Of a stretch of 60,000 nt of DNA, positions 26,701 through 40,200 are shown one piece after another. The stretch's first letter is position 1. Each line of letters opens with the position of its first letter. Under the pieces are notes generated by a model. The model searched no databases. It was given only the letters and a program-made list of their open reading frames with translations, and was not told the origin of the DNA. The translations under genes and the position numbers were made by a program. Source of the DNA: Phoronis australis (Eukaryota > Phoronida > Phoronidae); contig NMRA01000083.1 of NCBI GenBank assembly GCA_002633005.1, forward strand, positions 899,161 through 959,160. The letters run 5' to 3'.

Positions 26701-29700
26701 TGTTGAGTTGAGAATGTCGCCATTTTCTAAGCCGAGGGGATGAAGCACGTTCAAAGCCGATTGATCTGAAATGGGTGTGTGTATTAAAATTCTACTGGCC
26801 ACCACCAAAATTACAATTTTGATTATTTGCACAACAACACATTACTTTTGTTTTTCTAAACTGGCCTCCGACCCTTTGTTAAAAAAAAGATAGAAAGTAA
26901 TAGACCTATGTACTGACACGCATATGCTCACACAAACACGCGTTGGTGTTTGCAATTCAACTAACGCAAGATTATAATTCAACGTCTACTACATTCCCCC
27001 CACGGACTAAAATCTTAGTTAAGTTAATGGTAACATTAATATTTTGAGATTGTGGATTAAGCTCACGCTATACCATTCATAACAACTGGAATGTCAAATT
27101 TATGTTGAAAGTCAATACATACAAGGGACACACCAGCTAAAATGAGATTCATTCTCTCACTCCCATTAACTTCAACGAACAGCGTGTGCAAACAGTACAA
27201 TGTAATCTTTCTTTTTAAAGAAAAGTGACACTGTTCCCAGTTGTTCAACGAATTTGCAAAAGAATGGCTATTCCCTAGAATTAGTCAATAGGGTACTGAA
27301 CAACGAATTTGCAACAGAATGGCTATCCCCTAGAATTAGTCAATAGGGTACTGAACAACGAATTTGCAAAAGAATGGCTATCCCCTAGAATTAGTCAATA
27401 GGGTACTGAACAACGAATTTGCAAAAGAATGTCTGTCCCCTAGAATTAGTCAATAGGGTACTGAACAACGAATTTTGCAAAAGAATGTCTGTCCCCTAGA
27501 ATTAGTCAATAGGGTACTGAAAGCAAGACTCCAACGTAACCCTGATGTTAATCCTGTAGACAAAACTAACTACAAGTACTTTAAAATTCCCTATGTTGGG
27601 TTTTACTCCAAAATTGCTCAACGAAAACTCAACAAATTGGTGAATGATTACTGTGTGAACTTAAGAGTTGTATTAACATTCAAGTCTCTAAAACTGTCGA
27701 ATTTATTTAACCCAAGGACAAAATTTCTATGGGTCTACGGTCCAAGGTAGTATACAAATTTATCTGTGCTGGATGTGGCTCCAGTTATATAGGCGAAACT
27801 GTTCGCCATTTGAAAACCAGGACCAAGGAACATCTAAATTCTGACAGAAATTCACATGTAAATATTCAAAATAATACAGTGCTCCAATCATTTTTATCAG
27901 CAGAGTTGCTCTTTCAATGACTTTGCAATAATAGACCAGGCAGTAACAACAAAAGAGCTTAAAATTCGTGAGGCTTTACACATCAGTTGGTGCAAGCCCA
28001 ATCTCAATAGGCAAGTGACACATCATTGTTAGTCTAGTTCATTGTCACTCCCTGTAACTGACTGTATCTGTGCTTCATTACTTGTTGCTGGGCCTAGCTA
28101 GGTGGCCATTGTATTCTCACTTCTGAAGATGGTGTTGAATAAATGACACGGAAACATGCCAAGTCTTAAAGCCGTTGTTGTTTTCTTTAATATATGCTGC
28201 TACTTGCTACCATGGAGATGTTCTGATAAATATTTTGATCACCGGTCCATATTTCTTCAGTTGTAAATTTGATGAACTAATACATGTACTTACCACCTTT
28301 AAATTGCAATGGTCTGCTAAATTATTTATTTGAAAAAAAATTCTCACACTCCATAAAATTCCATGCTGACATTCAAAACTTTTCTGGTGGAAAGTTTACC
28401 ATTTGTGAAGATTGTATCCGAGTATTTGATGAACATTTGCTGAGATGCTATGCTGCTACCTTCCACTTTACCGGCGTCGTCTGCTACAGATGGAAAGTAC
28501 GCATAGGTTGCGCCATTCTCATCGAAAATGACGCAGTCTAATGAATTGGAGACCTGAAAGAAACGATTCCTCTAATTTAATGTGGTGTTGGATACACATG
28601 AAAACTATTATTTTAGTAAAATTACACACTGAACACTGATTGTTACAGGATGGGGAACAGTGAACTAACAACATGAAGAAGCGACAATTGTAAAATTATG
28701 TGAATTAGACGTGAGTGGTGTTTTCCACATTAATTTCTCGTTACGTCTTCGTATGCGTGGTATTTAACGTGGCTTTACTCACATTAAGGTATTCGGGATT
28801 CTCAAACATCTGGCTGAGTTCGTTCCAGGTATAAATTATAGATTGGTGCGTAGCGTTGCTTTGTGCTAGTCCAAGGTAGAGGGCGCCTGCATCAGAACGG
28901 TGGATGCACAGGCCACCAATCGAGCGGTGCTTCAGGGTTTGGTAAAGCGTGAACAAACCTATGGGTAAAATGAAACCAAATGTATTTCTCAATGCTTGCT
29001 ACCCGTGACAATTTCCTTTCTAAGTTATGACAAAACATATCTTGGCAGTGTTATTTCAGGCTCTTCATATAATGCCGGCTAAAAGATTTCACCCAAACTA
29101 CTGATTGTCATGCTTCGACATGGAAGAAAAATATGATTCAGCTTCGAGAATTAGATGGTGTGACATGAGGCGTTTGGTGTTTTCCCGCATGCGCCGATTA
29201 AGTCGTTCAACAACGCTTGCCTATTTAACAAATCTTGCAAACTTATTGGTTGAAAGAATTCCATGGCTGGGCCGCAAAATGCAATTTCGGAACTCAACTC
29301 CCGAATCAACACCAAACTCGGGCTACAAATTCCGTAGCCGAACCTCCGAACTCCACTTACACACCGAAAATACTCCAAAGCCGGTAATCAAACTCTATAT
29401 CTGGGTCATGAATGCGGGACTGGAGAATTGGACTGCGAGTATAGAGTTTGATCAGTGGACATGTAGTATTTTCGGTGCGTTTGTGGAGTTTAAGGCCGCG
29501 GGTATGGAATTTGTATACTCGTTAGTTTAGAGTTGACTTTGCTCTTCCGATAATTCTTCCATCCTTTGAAACTTGATGATTGACGAAGGTCTCAAAGTAT
29601 TAATCTTATGAACTAATTCAGTTGTGAATACTAACCGTTCAGTGACAGGCTAAAATGACGGTTGATTGCTATTTTTAGTGGTGATAATTAGAAAACGAAA

Positions 29701-32700
29701 CAAAATCCAAAACGACCGAACAGTCTACTCAAATAGAAACACAGGTTTTCAAAGATTCTGCTACCGATTTGTCTCAAATGGTGATTACAAGATAAACATT
29801 CTTTAACCGAGCGAATCTCACCAATGCCTTTGTTTTAAAATGAGTCCATTCTCGGTCTCTTTACACATTTTCAACACAAGTCATAAACAAAAAAATATAT
29901 AAGACAGATATGCGCCTTAACTCCCACCTGTAGTCTTGTCAAATCTGTGTACCGTCACATTGGCATCCTCAGATGTGGAGTATGTACCGGTGTCATCAAC
30001 TTGGAGACTTGCGGACACAATGTAGTGCGTGTCGTCACTTACAAAAACTACCGATTGTCTGCAACGACGTGACTTAAAATTATAAAATCAGAAATGATGC
30101 TCTTTATTTAAGCAACGAGACACCACTAGAAAATAAACATTTTTTCAACTTCAATTTAGAAATTGGTTGTCAAACTTCTTTGTAATTAAACGTGTAAATC
30201 GGATATCTTGGCACTCGTTTCAACAACTTGGTTCACATGGTGCAGTGGAGCGTAGACGAACGTAGACGAACTACACCACCTTTTCCATCATTACGGTAGC
30301 GCATAGCTTTAGACTTACCCGGTGGACATTTCTGCACGTGCGACAATCTGCTTATTCAATGCAACCAGTAAGAGTATGACGCGGGATTAGCTTTGTGAAC
30401 CAACGGCAGCGGGTATTGGCTTACGGGTCAAAGGTATCTCCATGCGCACACCCGGGGGGGCTCATAGGAGCCCCGTTTGGAGAAGTGGGCAGACCGCCAC
30501 TGAATGTTACACAGGTTTTCTCGTAAAGGCAAAACTATTGATCTAGACGCTTTGGATGTCAAGGAGCAGTCGAAATTTTGGTAGGGACTCCCTTTCTGCA
30601 ATTAAACAATGTCGCCGCTCGTGTTGCTTAGTTGCAAATCGCTGTATAATGACATCGTTCACTGCGATAAGAAGTCAAACTCACACTACTCCGTTTGGAG
30701 CACTCAAGCATGTATTCTTCGACCACCAGCAACTTCTGCAGTTATGTGACCTGGTGAATATGCTGGGTTTACTCTTCCTCCTTAACATCTAATTTGCCCT
30801 CGACGCACGCATCGGAACCGGCTCTTTTCGACGTGTGAATGAGTCTCTCCTTTGGCCTCTCAAATTAATATTATTGATGTTGTTGAAGACTTCGGAACCT
30901 TACATGGTTAGAAGATCTGGGTATTTTGTCAGGTCTGCCATGCTTCATGCAGCCTATTCCTCGCGTATGCCACAGTCTGCTTCCATGGTGACGCCTAAGC
31001 CCGATCCTCAAGCGTTCTACTTAAATTACTCCATCAACTTAGACCCTGACAATGTTCAAAGACATTGTTGAATCATACTGCTCAAGCAAATTTAATGCAA
31101 CAAACCTTCATACGTTTGCCAAATTTTCCGCTAGTCACTACATTTTAGTCGACTGTTAGTCGATAATAAGTCGTTTTACAAGTTGATGTATTATGGTAGC
31201 GAGTAAAGCACTGAATTGTCGCTTCTACTAATGTGAAACGAATTATGTTAGTCTGCCTGTTCATATGTTTTGTTTTCAATTGATAATGGTTAATTAGTAG
31301 TTTCCATCGGGACTGGTATTTTTCTTTGTCATCCATGTATTTGTATCTGAGGACTATAATTCATATTTTGTACCTTTATAAATATTTCATAACCGACACC
31401 ACCATGTAAATCTGGACACAAGCTATATGGCCAACATAACAAATACTGTAAACCGTCTCCTTAATCCCACGAAAGTGCTCAGACATTGGCAATGATTTAG
31501 TTGATACCCTTAATATTGGAGACAACGAAAATGCGTTTCAGATTAATAAATCCAACTATTATGACAATGAAGGTTTGAAGGCAATAACATGACGATGAAT
31601 GCGAATTAATATTCTATCACTCAACGCAAAATGTGATCTTTTTAGAGTCATTCTTGATGTTTGTTGTCACCAGTGCTTACAAAAGTCACGGCTATCAACA
31701 ACAGATAATTCCTCACCGTGCAATCTAGACAACCAGAACATACACTTTAAAGGTTACTCATCAGACTGTAGTACTCATGGTAAACTAGTCACGTACACCA
31801 GAAAATATTTGTGTAATGATAAGAAGATATTTTGTACAATTTTAAAACGTACGAATGCTTACTCTCTCATATCAAGTTACACAACAAACATAAACCTATT
31901 GCAAACATTTAAAAGCCCACACGCGTCCAGACAGCCTCATGCAGGTCTTTTTGAATGAGATTACGGGCGTCATTATTGAATGGAATGCAAATAACAAAAG
32001 AACCCACTGTTGCCGACTATCTCGATGTATTAAAATTTAATTACAACCACAAATTTCACAAGACAAAATTTCTAGCCTCCACCTACTACAAAGCATCACT
32101 TATCGTTCAAAGGTAAACTAGACGTCAGCATCTCTGATTACATTAATTTAGTAAACATCTACTGACAACACCAAAATATCTCTCAGTGCCATATTCTTCT
32201 CCAGTCTATCTGACCATTTTCCTACCTTTATCTCAGTAGTGCCTCTATTAATTACAAATCAAACATCGCAAAAAGAATTTGAACAAAAGTGTATGCCAAA
32301 GAATGAGAACAACTTTTTGAATATATTCAAAAAGATTAACTTCGATCTTATTTTCATTCAAAATCAACGTTCAAACCCGGAAACTAGGTATGCAACACTG
32401 CTCAATATCATCATTAAGTTGATTTAAAACATTTTTCCTACAAAAGTACACAGTTCAGTAAATACCAGCGCAAAATGAACCCATGGATTACACAAGTCTT
32501 CTTATTATGATAAGAAATAAAGATTGACTGCACAAAAATAAACTGACATCCACTACTTGAGCGAAAGGGCAACTTCAGTAAAATTTGAAATTACTTTATC
32601 ACACTCCAAATAATGTTAACTTTCACAAAAATCTCAACAAAAATAAACAAGAATCCAACAAGACAAGAAATGCGATCAAGAGTATTTTCAAAACGAACAG

Positions 32701-34211
32701 CAATTCTGTCATATTAACGGTCTCACTATCATTGTCATGTTAATAAATAATAAATATATCATCATCAATCAGTGTTTTGACACGGATTGTTTTTCAATTG
32801 ATTTAAACACTGTCAAAGCTGTGCCTAACTACAAAGGGTTACACAACCACAGCCCTGTCTCTCTACTCCCTGCTTTCTCAAAATTATTAGAAAACATTTG
32901 CTATAACCAGCTTTGTGACTGCCTTACTACAAACAAACTCTTTTATGATCCTCAATATGGTTTTCAGGATGACGATCAACAAACTTAAGTTCGCTACACT
33001 CGAACTCACTGAGAGAATTAACGGACATATGGTCAAGGTAGTGAACCCAACAATAATCTTTTTAGACCTTTCAAAACCTTTTGACACGTTAGACCATGGT
33101 ATGTTGTGAAATAAACTTTCATTTTACTGTACAATTGGAGGTTTTATGACAATTCACCCTGCCAAAAATCAAGTACTATCTAGGGTTTACCCCAAGGATT
33201 TTTCTTGGTCCCCTCCGCTTACTTATTTACGTAAATAACCTCTACAAATCAGCTTCTTTTGAGACCCTTGGGCATGCTGATGATACTTGTCTTATATAAA
33301 TGCACACTCTAGGCTACAAAACCTCTAAATAACGAAAATGAAATTAATAATAAGTTATCAGACACATTCGCATGGTTATCAGTCAGCAGTCAAAACTAAA
33401 TACATAGTATTCCATGTAAAATATAATATCGGTGCGTAAGCTTACTATAAACAGTCAAAGTATAACTTCATTAAAACATTTAAGTTTTTGGGAATAAAGT
33501 TTGACGGCTCTTTTTCCTGATCTGAACGTTAATCTGGCAGGAACAAAAATTGCCCAAACCTGTGGCGTACTCAATAAACTGATGCTCTTTATCACGCTGA
33601 CAACGATTCACTACTTGAGTCACACTCACTTAATTTTTTGGCATCACAAGATGAGCATTTAAAAAGCCAGGAGATTAAAATTCCTTCACAAACGAGCTTT
33701 TGCTTTTTAATAGATAAATCACCAACTCAAACTATTTTGCCTTTTCAAATCCAATATGCAAATTTTTGAAATACCTGTGATAGAAGACACTCTTAATATA
33801 TCCTGCTTGACAATTTATTTCAAGTTCTCACAAAATCGACTTTTGTTCAAAACAATTTCTTTTGATATCACGACCGAAACAACAGATCAATCAGAAATTC
33901 TAGTTCGCCAGATCTCTTAGAAAACTTTATTGATATTTATCGCGACTACAGTCCTATACTGAAAACTCAATTTTGCAAATCAGTCACGACAACTCGCTGT
34001 TTACGTTCCTAGAAATATCAGTGAAAATCAAATACCCTCTCTTGTTCTAGATGAGATGAATACTCACTTGCTGGACTTTCAAAATATTACAGCAACATAT
34101 TTTTGATACGCTTTTACTATGCCACGGCCCTAGCTGCTTGTCCTGCAACTATGTCTAACGGGAACAACCACAAACAAATTCCACTATAACACAGACACAC
34201 TACAAAATTTT

Positions 34212-34273
<62 letters not shown>

Positions 34274-37200
34274 NNNNNNNNNNNNNNNNNNNNNNNNNNN
34301 NNNNNNNNNNNNNNNNNNNNNNNNNNNNNNNNNNNNNNNNNNNNNNNNNNNNNNNNNNNNNNNNNNNNNNNNNNNNNNNNNNNNNNNNNNNNNNNNNNNN
34401 NNNNNNNNNNNNNNNNNNNNNNNNNNNNNNNNNNNNNNNNNNNNNNNNNNNNNNNNNNNNNNNNNNNNNNNNNNNNNNNNNNNNNNNNNNNNNNNNNNNN
34501 NNNNNNNNNNNNNNNNNNNNNNNNNNNNNNNNNNNNNNNNNNNNNNNNNNNNNNNNNNNNNNNNNNNNNNNNNNNNNNNNNNNNNNNNNNNNNNNNNNNN
34601 NNNNNNNNNNNNNNNNNNNNNNNNNNNNNNNNNNNNNNNNNNNNNNCTCTCCCTCTCTTTCTCTCTCTCCCCGTCCCTCTCTCTCTCTCTCCCCGTCCCT
34701 CTCTCTCTCCCCGTCTCTCTCATCCAATTGGTATTCCCATTCACCATTCAACAATCAAAATTGACTCTTTTCCTCCGGATTTCTTAGATCCTGCCCTTCA
34801 GTACCTGACATTGGTAAGGTTAGGAATATTAACAAAAATCTGTCACCGAAATAATTATTCCAGAATTGGACAGGAAGACGAGCTGCTACGACAAGCGCCT
34901 GACGGCGGGTCGTTATCCGATCTTGACCTTGCTATTGCTGTTACAAGGTTGAAAGCTTAGAAGTGGAGCCAGGGTTTCTTGAGATGCACGTAAACATAGA
35001 AACAAATAAGGGCTTTCATTTAATGAACATCTTCGAAAATGACACTATATACTGTTTTACTATTTTCTATACCTTGCAATTAGGCAAAACTTGATCCAGT
35101 TGAAAGCAATGGCCATAATTCGTCGTTTTATTGGCAGGGGACATTCGATGTGTTGTCTAAAAACTGTATTCTGGATGATTCATCCTGTTGAAATTTTTAG
35201 GGCGCTTTGAAGAAACACCAAAATGTCCTGTAAGACCGGACACTGACGACACACTGCGGAATCCAATGCAAAATGTCCAACCATGAAAGCTTTTAATTCG
35301 TTTGTGGTACGCCAGCACTAACAAAAGTCTACTACCAAGCTACCTTATGGAGATCTTATTGAGAACTATACTTACTGTGCGTTTTCAATGGCTTCTAAGC
35401 TTTGATAAAAGGTGTACTCTCGTTTTCGTGGATCATAATAGTAAACGGATGGAGTAGAAGATGCATTGTAGTTACATTCGTTGACGCCATTGCTTCCTGT
35501 GAAGGTGGATACCAAATTTCGCCTAGAGAAACAAAGGTTTTGGTTACTTTTGAGGCTTTTACCATCTCTTTTGGTGAGAAGACACAGCAAAAGCGGCTCG
35601 ATATTGACCACTTATCGCTATAAAGTTGGTATAAATTGTACCTTACTCGGATGTGATTGAGGTGATTTCCGCATGGCCGCTGACAATTTTTAGTCGTCGA
35701 GAGTATGCTCGGTGCATGGAATGATATGCTAGACAAGCCAGCGTGTAGAGCCTAGTCTCACGGAAGCAACGCCGAGCTGTGCCGTCTTCCGAAGCCCTGT
35801 AATCTTCTTCAATTTTACTAAGGAAAATTGACGGTAAGCGGTCTAAATTAAAAGCTGTTTTTGCGGTGGAAGGAGGGTTTCTGGCCGCTTGGAAGAAACA
35901 TGATTGGTTTCAGGGATAATTATTAGATAGGTAGAGCTGCTTAAGTAATAAGCTTAGTAGATGAGAGCTATAAAACAACAAAACTTGATCATATGTTTTT
36001 GTTATTAGACATCGCCAATTCCCGACGTTGACTTATAGACTATAGGTTGCGCTAAACATCAGTGGTGGCCGCTGCCAGTTTTCAGCGCCAAAATATTGAA
36101 ATCTAGGAGTAGGCCAGGCTTGGGGGCAGTTTTTAGGTAAGTGCTGCATGTACTCTCAGTGAATGTGGTTTGATTGTATTTGTAACGGTATTGAGAATGA
36201 GAAAAGACCAGTTGCTCGGCTGAGCTGCATTCTTCTTCAACATGGCGGCCCCCTTTTGCATTTGTGCATCGGTAGGTAGCGACTGAGAAATTGACTGCGA
36301 TTTCAGGTACTCAGAGTTGATTGTACTTTTGGACCACATTGGAATCTGTAGGAAATTCACTTTCAGAATCTAATGTTGATTTATGTCGCGCATCGGCGGG
36401 GAAGTGATGGTTTTGGGGGAAAAGTGCCAGTTTTGTGTTTTTGCCCCCTTTCTCCTTTGCCTACCTTGTTTTTCAGTAGGTGTGAAAGGGCAAAAATACA
36501 AGACACACTTAAGTTTCTGAGCTCATTTGTAGGGAATTTGGTGTGAAATGACTCAAAACATGTCATTCTTTGCATACGGTTTTCGACAGTGTGAAGAAAA
36601 TGTGACAAGTCCATTGATGTGTATTTTGCTAGGCAAAATCCTGTGAACTGTTCTTTGCTCCCTTAGGCTGAATTAAGTGAAACCGATGCCGGTGGCTAAG
36701 GTAATTCGCTTAAAATCCGCACCTATTTGGCAAATTGGCTTTCATCTCTACTAGGAAAGCGTCGGACTACTACTACCGAAGTCATGGGCTCGAATCCGCC
36801 TCAGGGCCAATCTCAAAAACGCAACAATTTCGCCGGTTATGCGTTGTGCATTGGTGTTCGAGTATACACGTAATTGCAATATGATGATGTAAACTTAGCC
36901 TGCAATACATTGGCAACAAAGTCGTCTTGTTAACAAGGTTTGTAACTCACCCATTAACCACAATCAAAAAATGTTTTCCATCAATTGTAACGTGCTGAAT
37001 TCCCGATGCAATGGTGGTGTTTACTACCTCTTTCAGTAGAGGTTCCTGTTGTGTGAAATCTGAAAAGTAAGTACGCCATATATAGAACGTCTTGTTTATT
37101 TTATCATTCAGCTTCCATTATCTGACATATACCCGTCTTCCATGAAAAGAAATTAATTTTGATTTACACTAATCTTTAAAACCGAGCACTATTGCTTGAT

Positions 37201-40200
37201 GACACAGCTTATGAAGCAAAGTCACGCAATAACAAACTGTCATATTTTCAAGAATCTAGAATTTATTTGTATTCGTTACACTTAGAAATGTTCATTTTGA
37301 TTAGGCTGTGTACGGAAGCCCAATAGTGTCATTTTGAAGAGAAGAAAACTGTTTTTGTATCTGGCGGCCGCCACGTAATTATATGACGGCCGCCACCTGA
37401 TTGAACGCATGACAGCGTTTTCCTGTTCAGTGATTTTACCAGACGAAGGGGCTGATAACATCTAGCTTCTTTGTTAACTGCCAAGTAAAGTCTTTTTGTC
37501 TGTTATGAATACAGGCAGGCCAATTATCTACCAGGCTTATTACAGACCACGTGTGAACACCGTCAAACCCAGAGCGAATTGGTACATTAAAAAAGAATAG
37601 ATTATCGTAACTTCGGTTGCAGTTGAGCGATTTTGGCGATTCAGAAACTAAACATGATCACCAATGGACGAGGATTTCAAAAATGCTATTGGTTTATGTT
37701 CAAATATGTTATAACTTAACTTTTATTTTTAATAGCACAGCCCAGTCAGGCTAGAAACGATATTTTTGAAGATTAGAGCAATTATTGAACAAAAGAGAGA
37801 TGGCCCTCCAACCATGAATGCCAGAATGGAGTTAATCAGTCGTGTAAGATATTGGCTTGGCTCCAGGGGTAAACTTCCCAACGTGTTGTTGTGCTAAAGA
37901 ATCAAACAAGTTGGGAGCAACGGGAAAATGGACTTCCGGAATGTCGCTTCCCTCTGAAAGCGACACTATTATCTATTATATAAAATGCATCGCTCATGCG
38001 AACTCCGTCTCCCCCGCTCCATTACAGACCTTCATTGCGCCCGTTTCTGCACCGCCTTGGTCCCTGGTAGTGCACCGGTTCTCCATTTCGATTCGAGGTG
38101 TTCTACATTACAGTGTTCTGTCGTTTTCCAGACGTGAGGGGTGTTGAACGAGCGATAACGTCTGGCTCTTTTGTTAACTGCCCAGCTCAGTCTTTTGTCC
38201 CGTATGATAACAAGCAAGCCAATTATTTCCCAGGCTTCAATGGAAACGTATGGTGGTTACACGCTATTACCGAACGCGTATGAACACAGACAAACCCAGT
38301 GCGTTGGTTATCCGTTTGGACAGAATAGATTGTCTTAACTTCTGTTGTTTTTGGGCGATTTTGGTGATTCAAAAACGGAACAGGATCAGCATTTTACGAG
38401 GAATTCAGAAATGCTACTTGTTTAAGATCAAATATGTTTTAACTTAACTTTCATTTTTATCACCTCAGCCCAGTCAGGGTAGATACGATCTGATTTGAGA
38501 TTAGAGCAATCGAACAAAAGAGCGCAGACCCTCCAACCATAAATGGCAGAATGGAGTTAATCAGTCGTGTAAGATATTGGCTATGGGGGTAAACTTCCCT
38601 ACTTGTTGTTGGACTATAGAATCGAACAAGTTTGGAGCAACGGGATGTCGCCGCCATGTTTACTTTTTCGCGGTCCGTTTTTTTTTTCGCGGACGTGGAG
38701 GGAATGTGTCCAGTTTCGTGCTGGCCTTGGTGACGTCCCGTATATACTTCTTCGGCAAAATTAATGATGTCGTTAAAAACTATACTTTTCTTTGAGTTAC
38801 TTATTAACCGATGTTGAAAAAATGGCGTTCTACCATTATTTTGCTACTATAGTGGTAGGCTCTTTTGGGTCGGCCTTCGGCACCATTGCGTCACCTATTG
38901 GCCAATTTTCCCGATTCTTCAATCAACTGTTCTTCTCTTCCACGAGGTTGTGTATATGTCATTATAATCGGAACTGGTTTCATTTCGTTACAAGTTTTTA
39001 GTATCTTAATACCAGCAACCCAATATAATTGCTGCGAAGCTGTCATCATCTCCTCAGAGATATCGCAATTGTTCAGTAGGAATTGGCGCGTGCGCGTGTC
39101 ACGAGCGCATTGTTTTCAAAACGACGACGTACTTTCTTTGTTACAAAAGGCGGGGAATTACGCAAAAATGGCGTTTATTATGTTAACTTTTTTCACTTAA
39201 ACGATTGCAACGGGCAATTTGAGTGTTGGTTGATTCCTAAAGATTTAGCATGCACCCCGCTAGCCAGCATGCACCGCGCCGGTCGTGAGCTCTACACGTT
39301 GCTTTTTAAAGCTTCAATCAGAATTTTAAAAAATATAACGGTCTTTTCAACAAATATCCCTCTCTCTTGCGATGAACACTAAATGTTCACTTGAAGGTGT
39401 AGCTATTTCCCCTCGGCATTTCTCAAACACCAGTTGCTACCCGTGCGTATCTTTGGAAAATTCTCCTTGTATACGCCCACTCGATGTAATAAAGCTGACT
39501 TCTTCTGCAGGAAAACGGCAAGTAAAATTGATTATGGTGCCCAACTTGTTCGCGTATTTATACCTGTTTGCTTGCTTTTACAAACACCATTACAAAAAGC
39601 AAAAGTCAATAGATTCGTGAGCGTTTAGCCACTGTACTTTCGACCGGAACACACGCAGCGGGTTATTCGACAGGAGATTTCCGAACAAATTAGAAGTAAT
39701 TTCCGCTGGCTATTTTTGTTTTGTTGATAAATGTATTCCCATTGTGGTTTTATTGTGTGTAAATTTCGAGCAGTGTATAGTTACATCCATCACGTCAACA
39801 TGTGCTCATCTTTGCAATGTTTTAGCTGTTTTACTAAATACAAATTGAGAAACTTTAGACCCTCAGATATAGCAACAGCGTAATGTGTAAATGAATTATT
39901 GGCAACCACTCAGTTATTTAGGATACCACATGATATATTTTTGAGATGATTCCGGAATATAAAAAAAAATTATGGCGATTTTGAACACCCAGAAGTCGCA
40001 GACTCGCAGGGTCTTTAGGTATAGCGATTAAAAATTAATTTCATTTTTGTGACTTATTGCAAGTTCTTAAAAATTATCAGCTATTGTTGTCCGACTTACT
40101 TGCTAACATTGCGAAACACTTCGAGTAAGCTTATGTTCTGAAACGATTATAAACATCATTACAAACCCGTCTCCCTGCATTCATAATTCTTCTTACACTC

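Noticed and set aside
27246-27521. CRISPR-like array
   Set aside because: The units are directly abutting tandem repeats with no unique spacers, in a eukaryotic intron next to a retroelement.
29105-29530. 141-codon open frame
   Set aside because: Mostly produced by the foldback at 29291-29536.
34184-34764. Open frames of about 185 codons across the gap
   Set aside because: They consist of (CA)n/(CT)n dinucleotide repeats and unknown bases.
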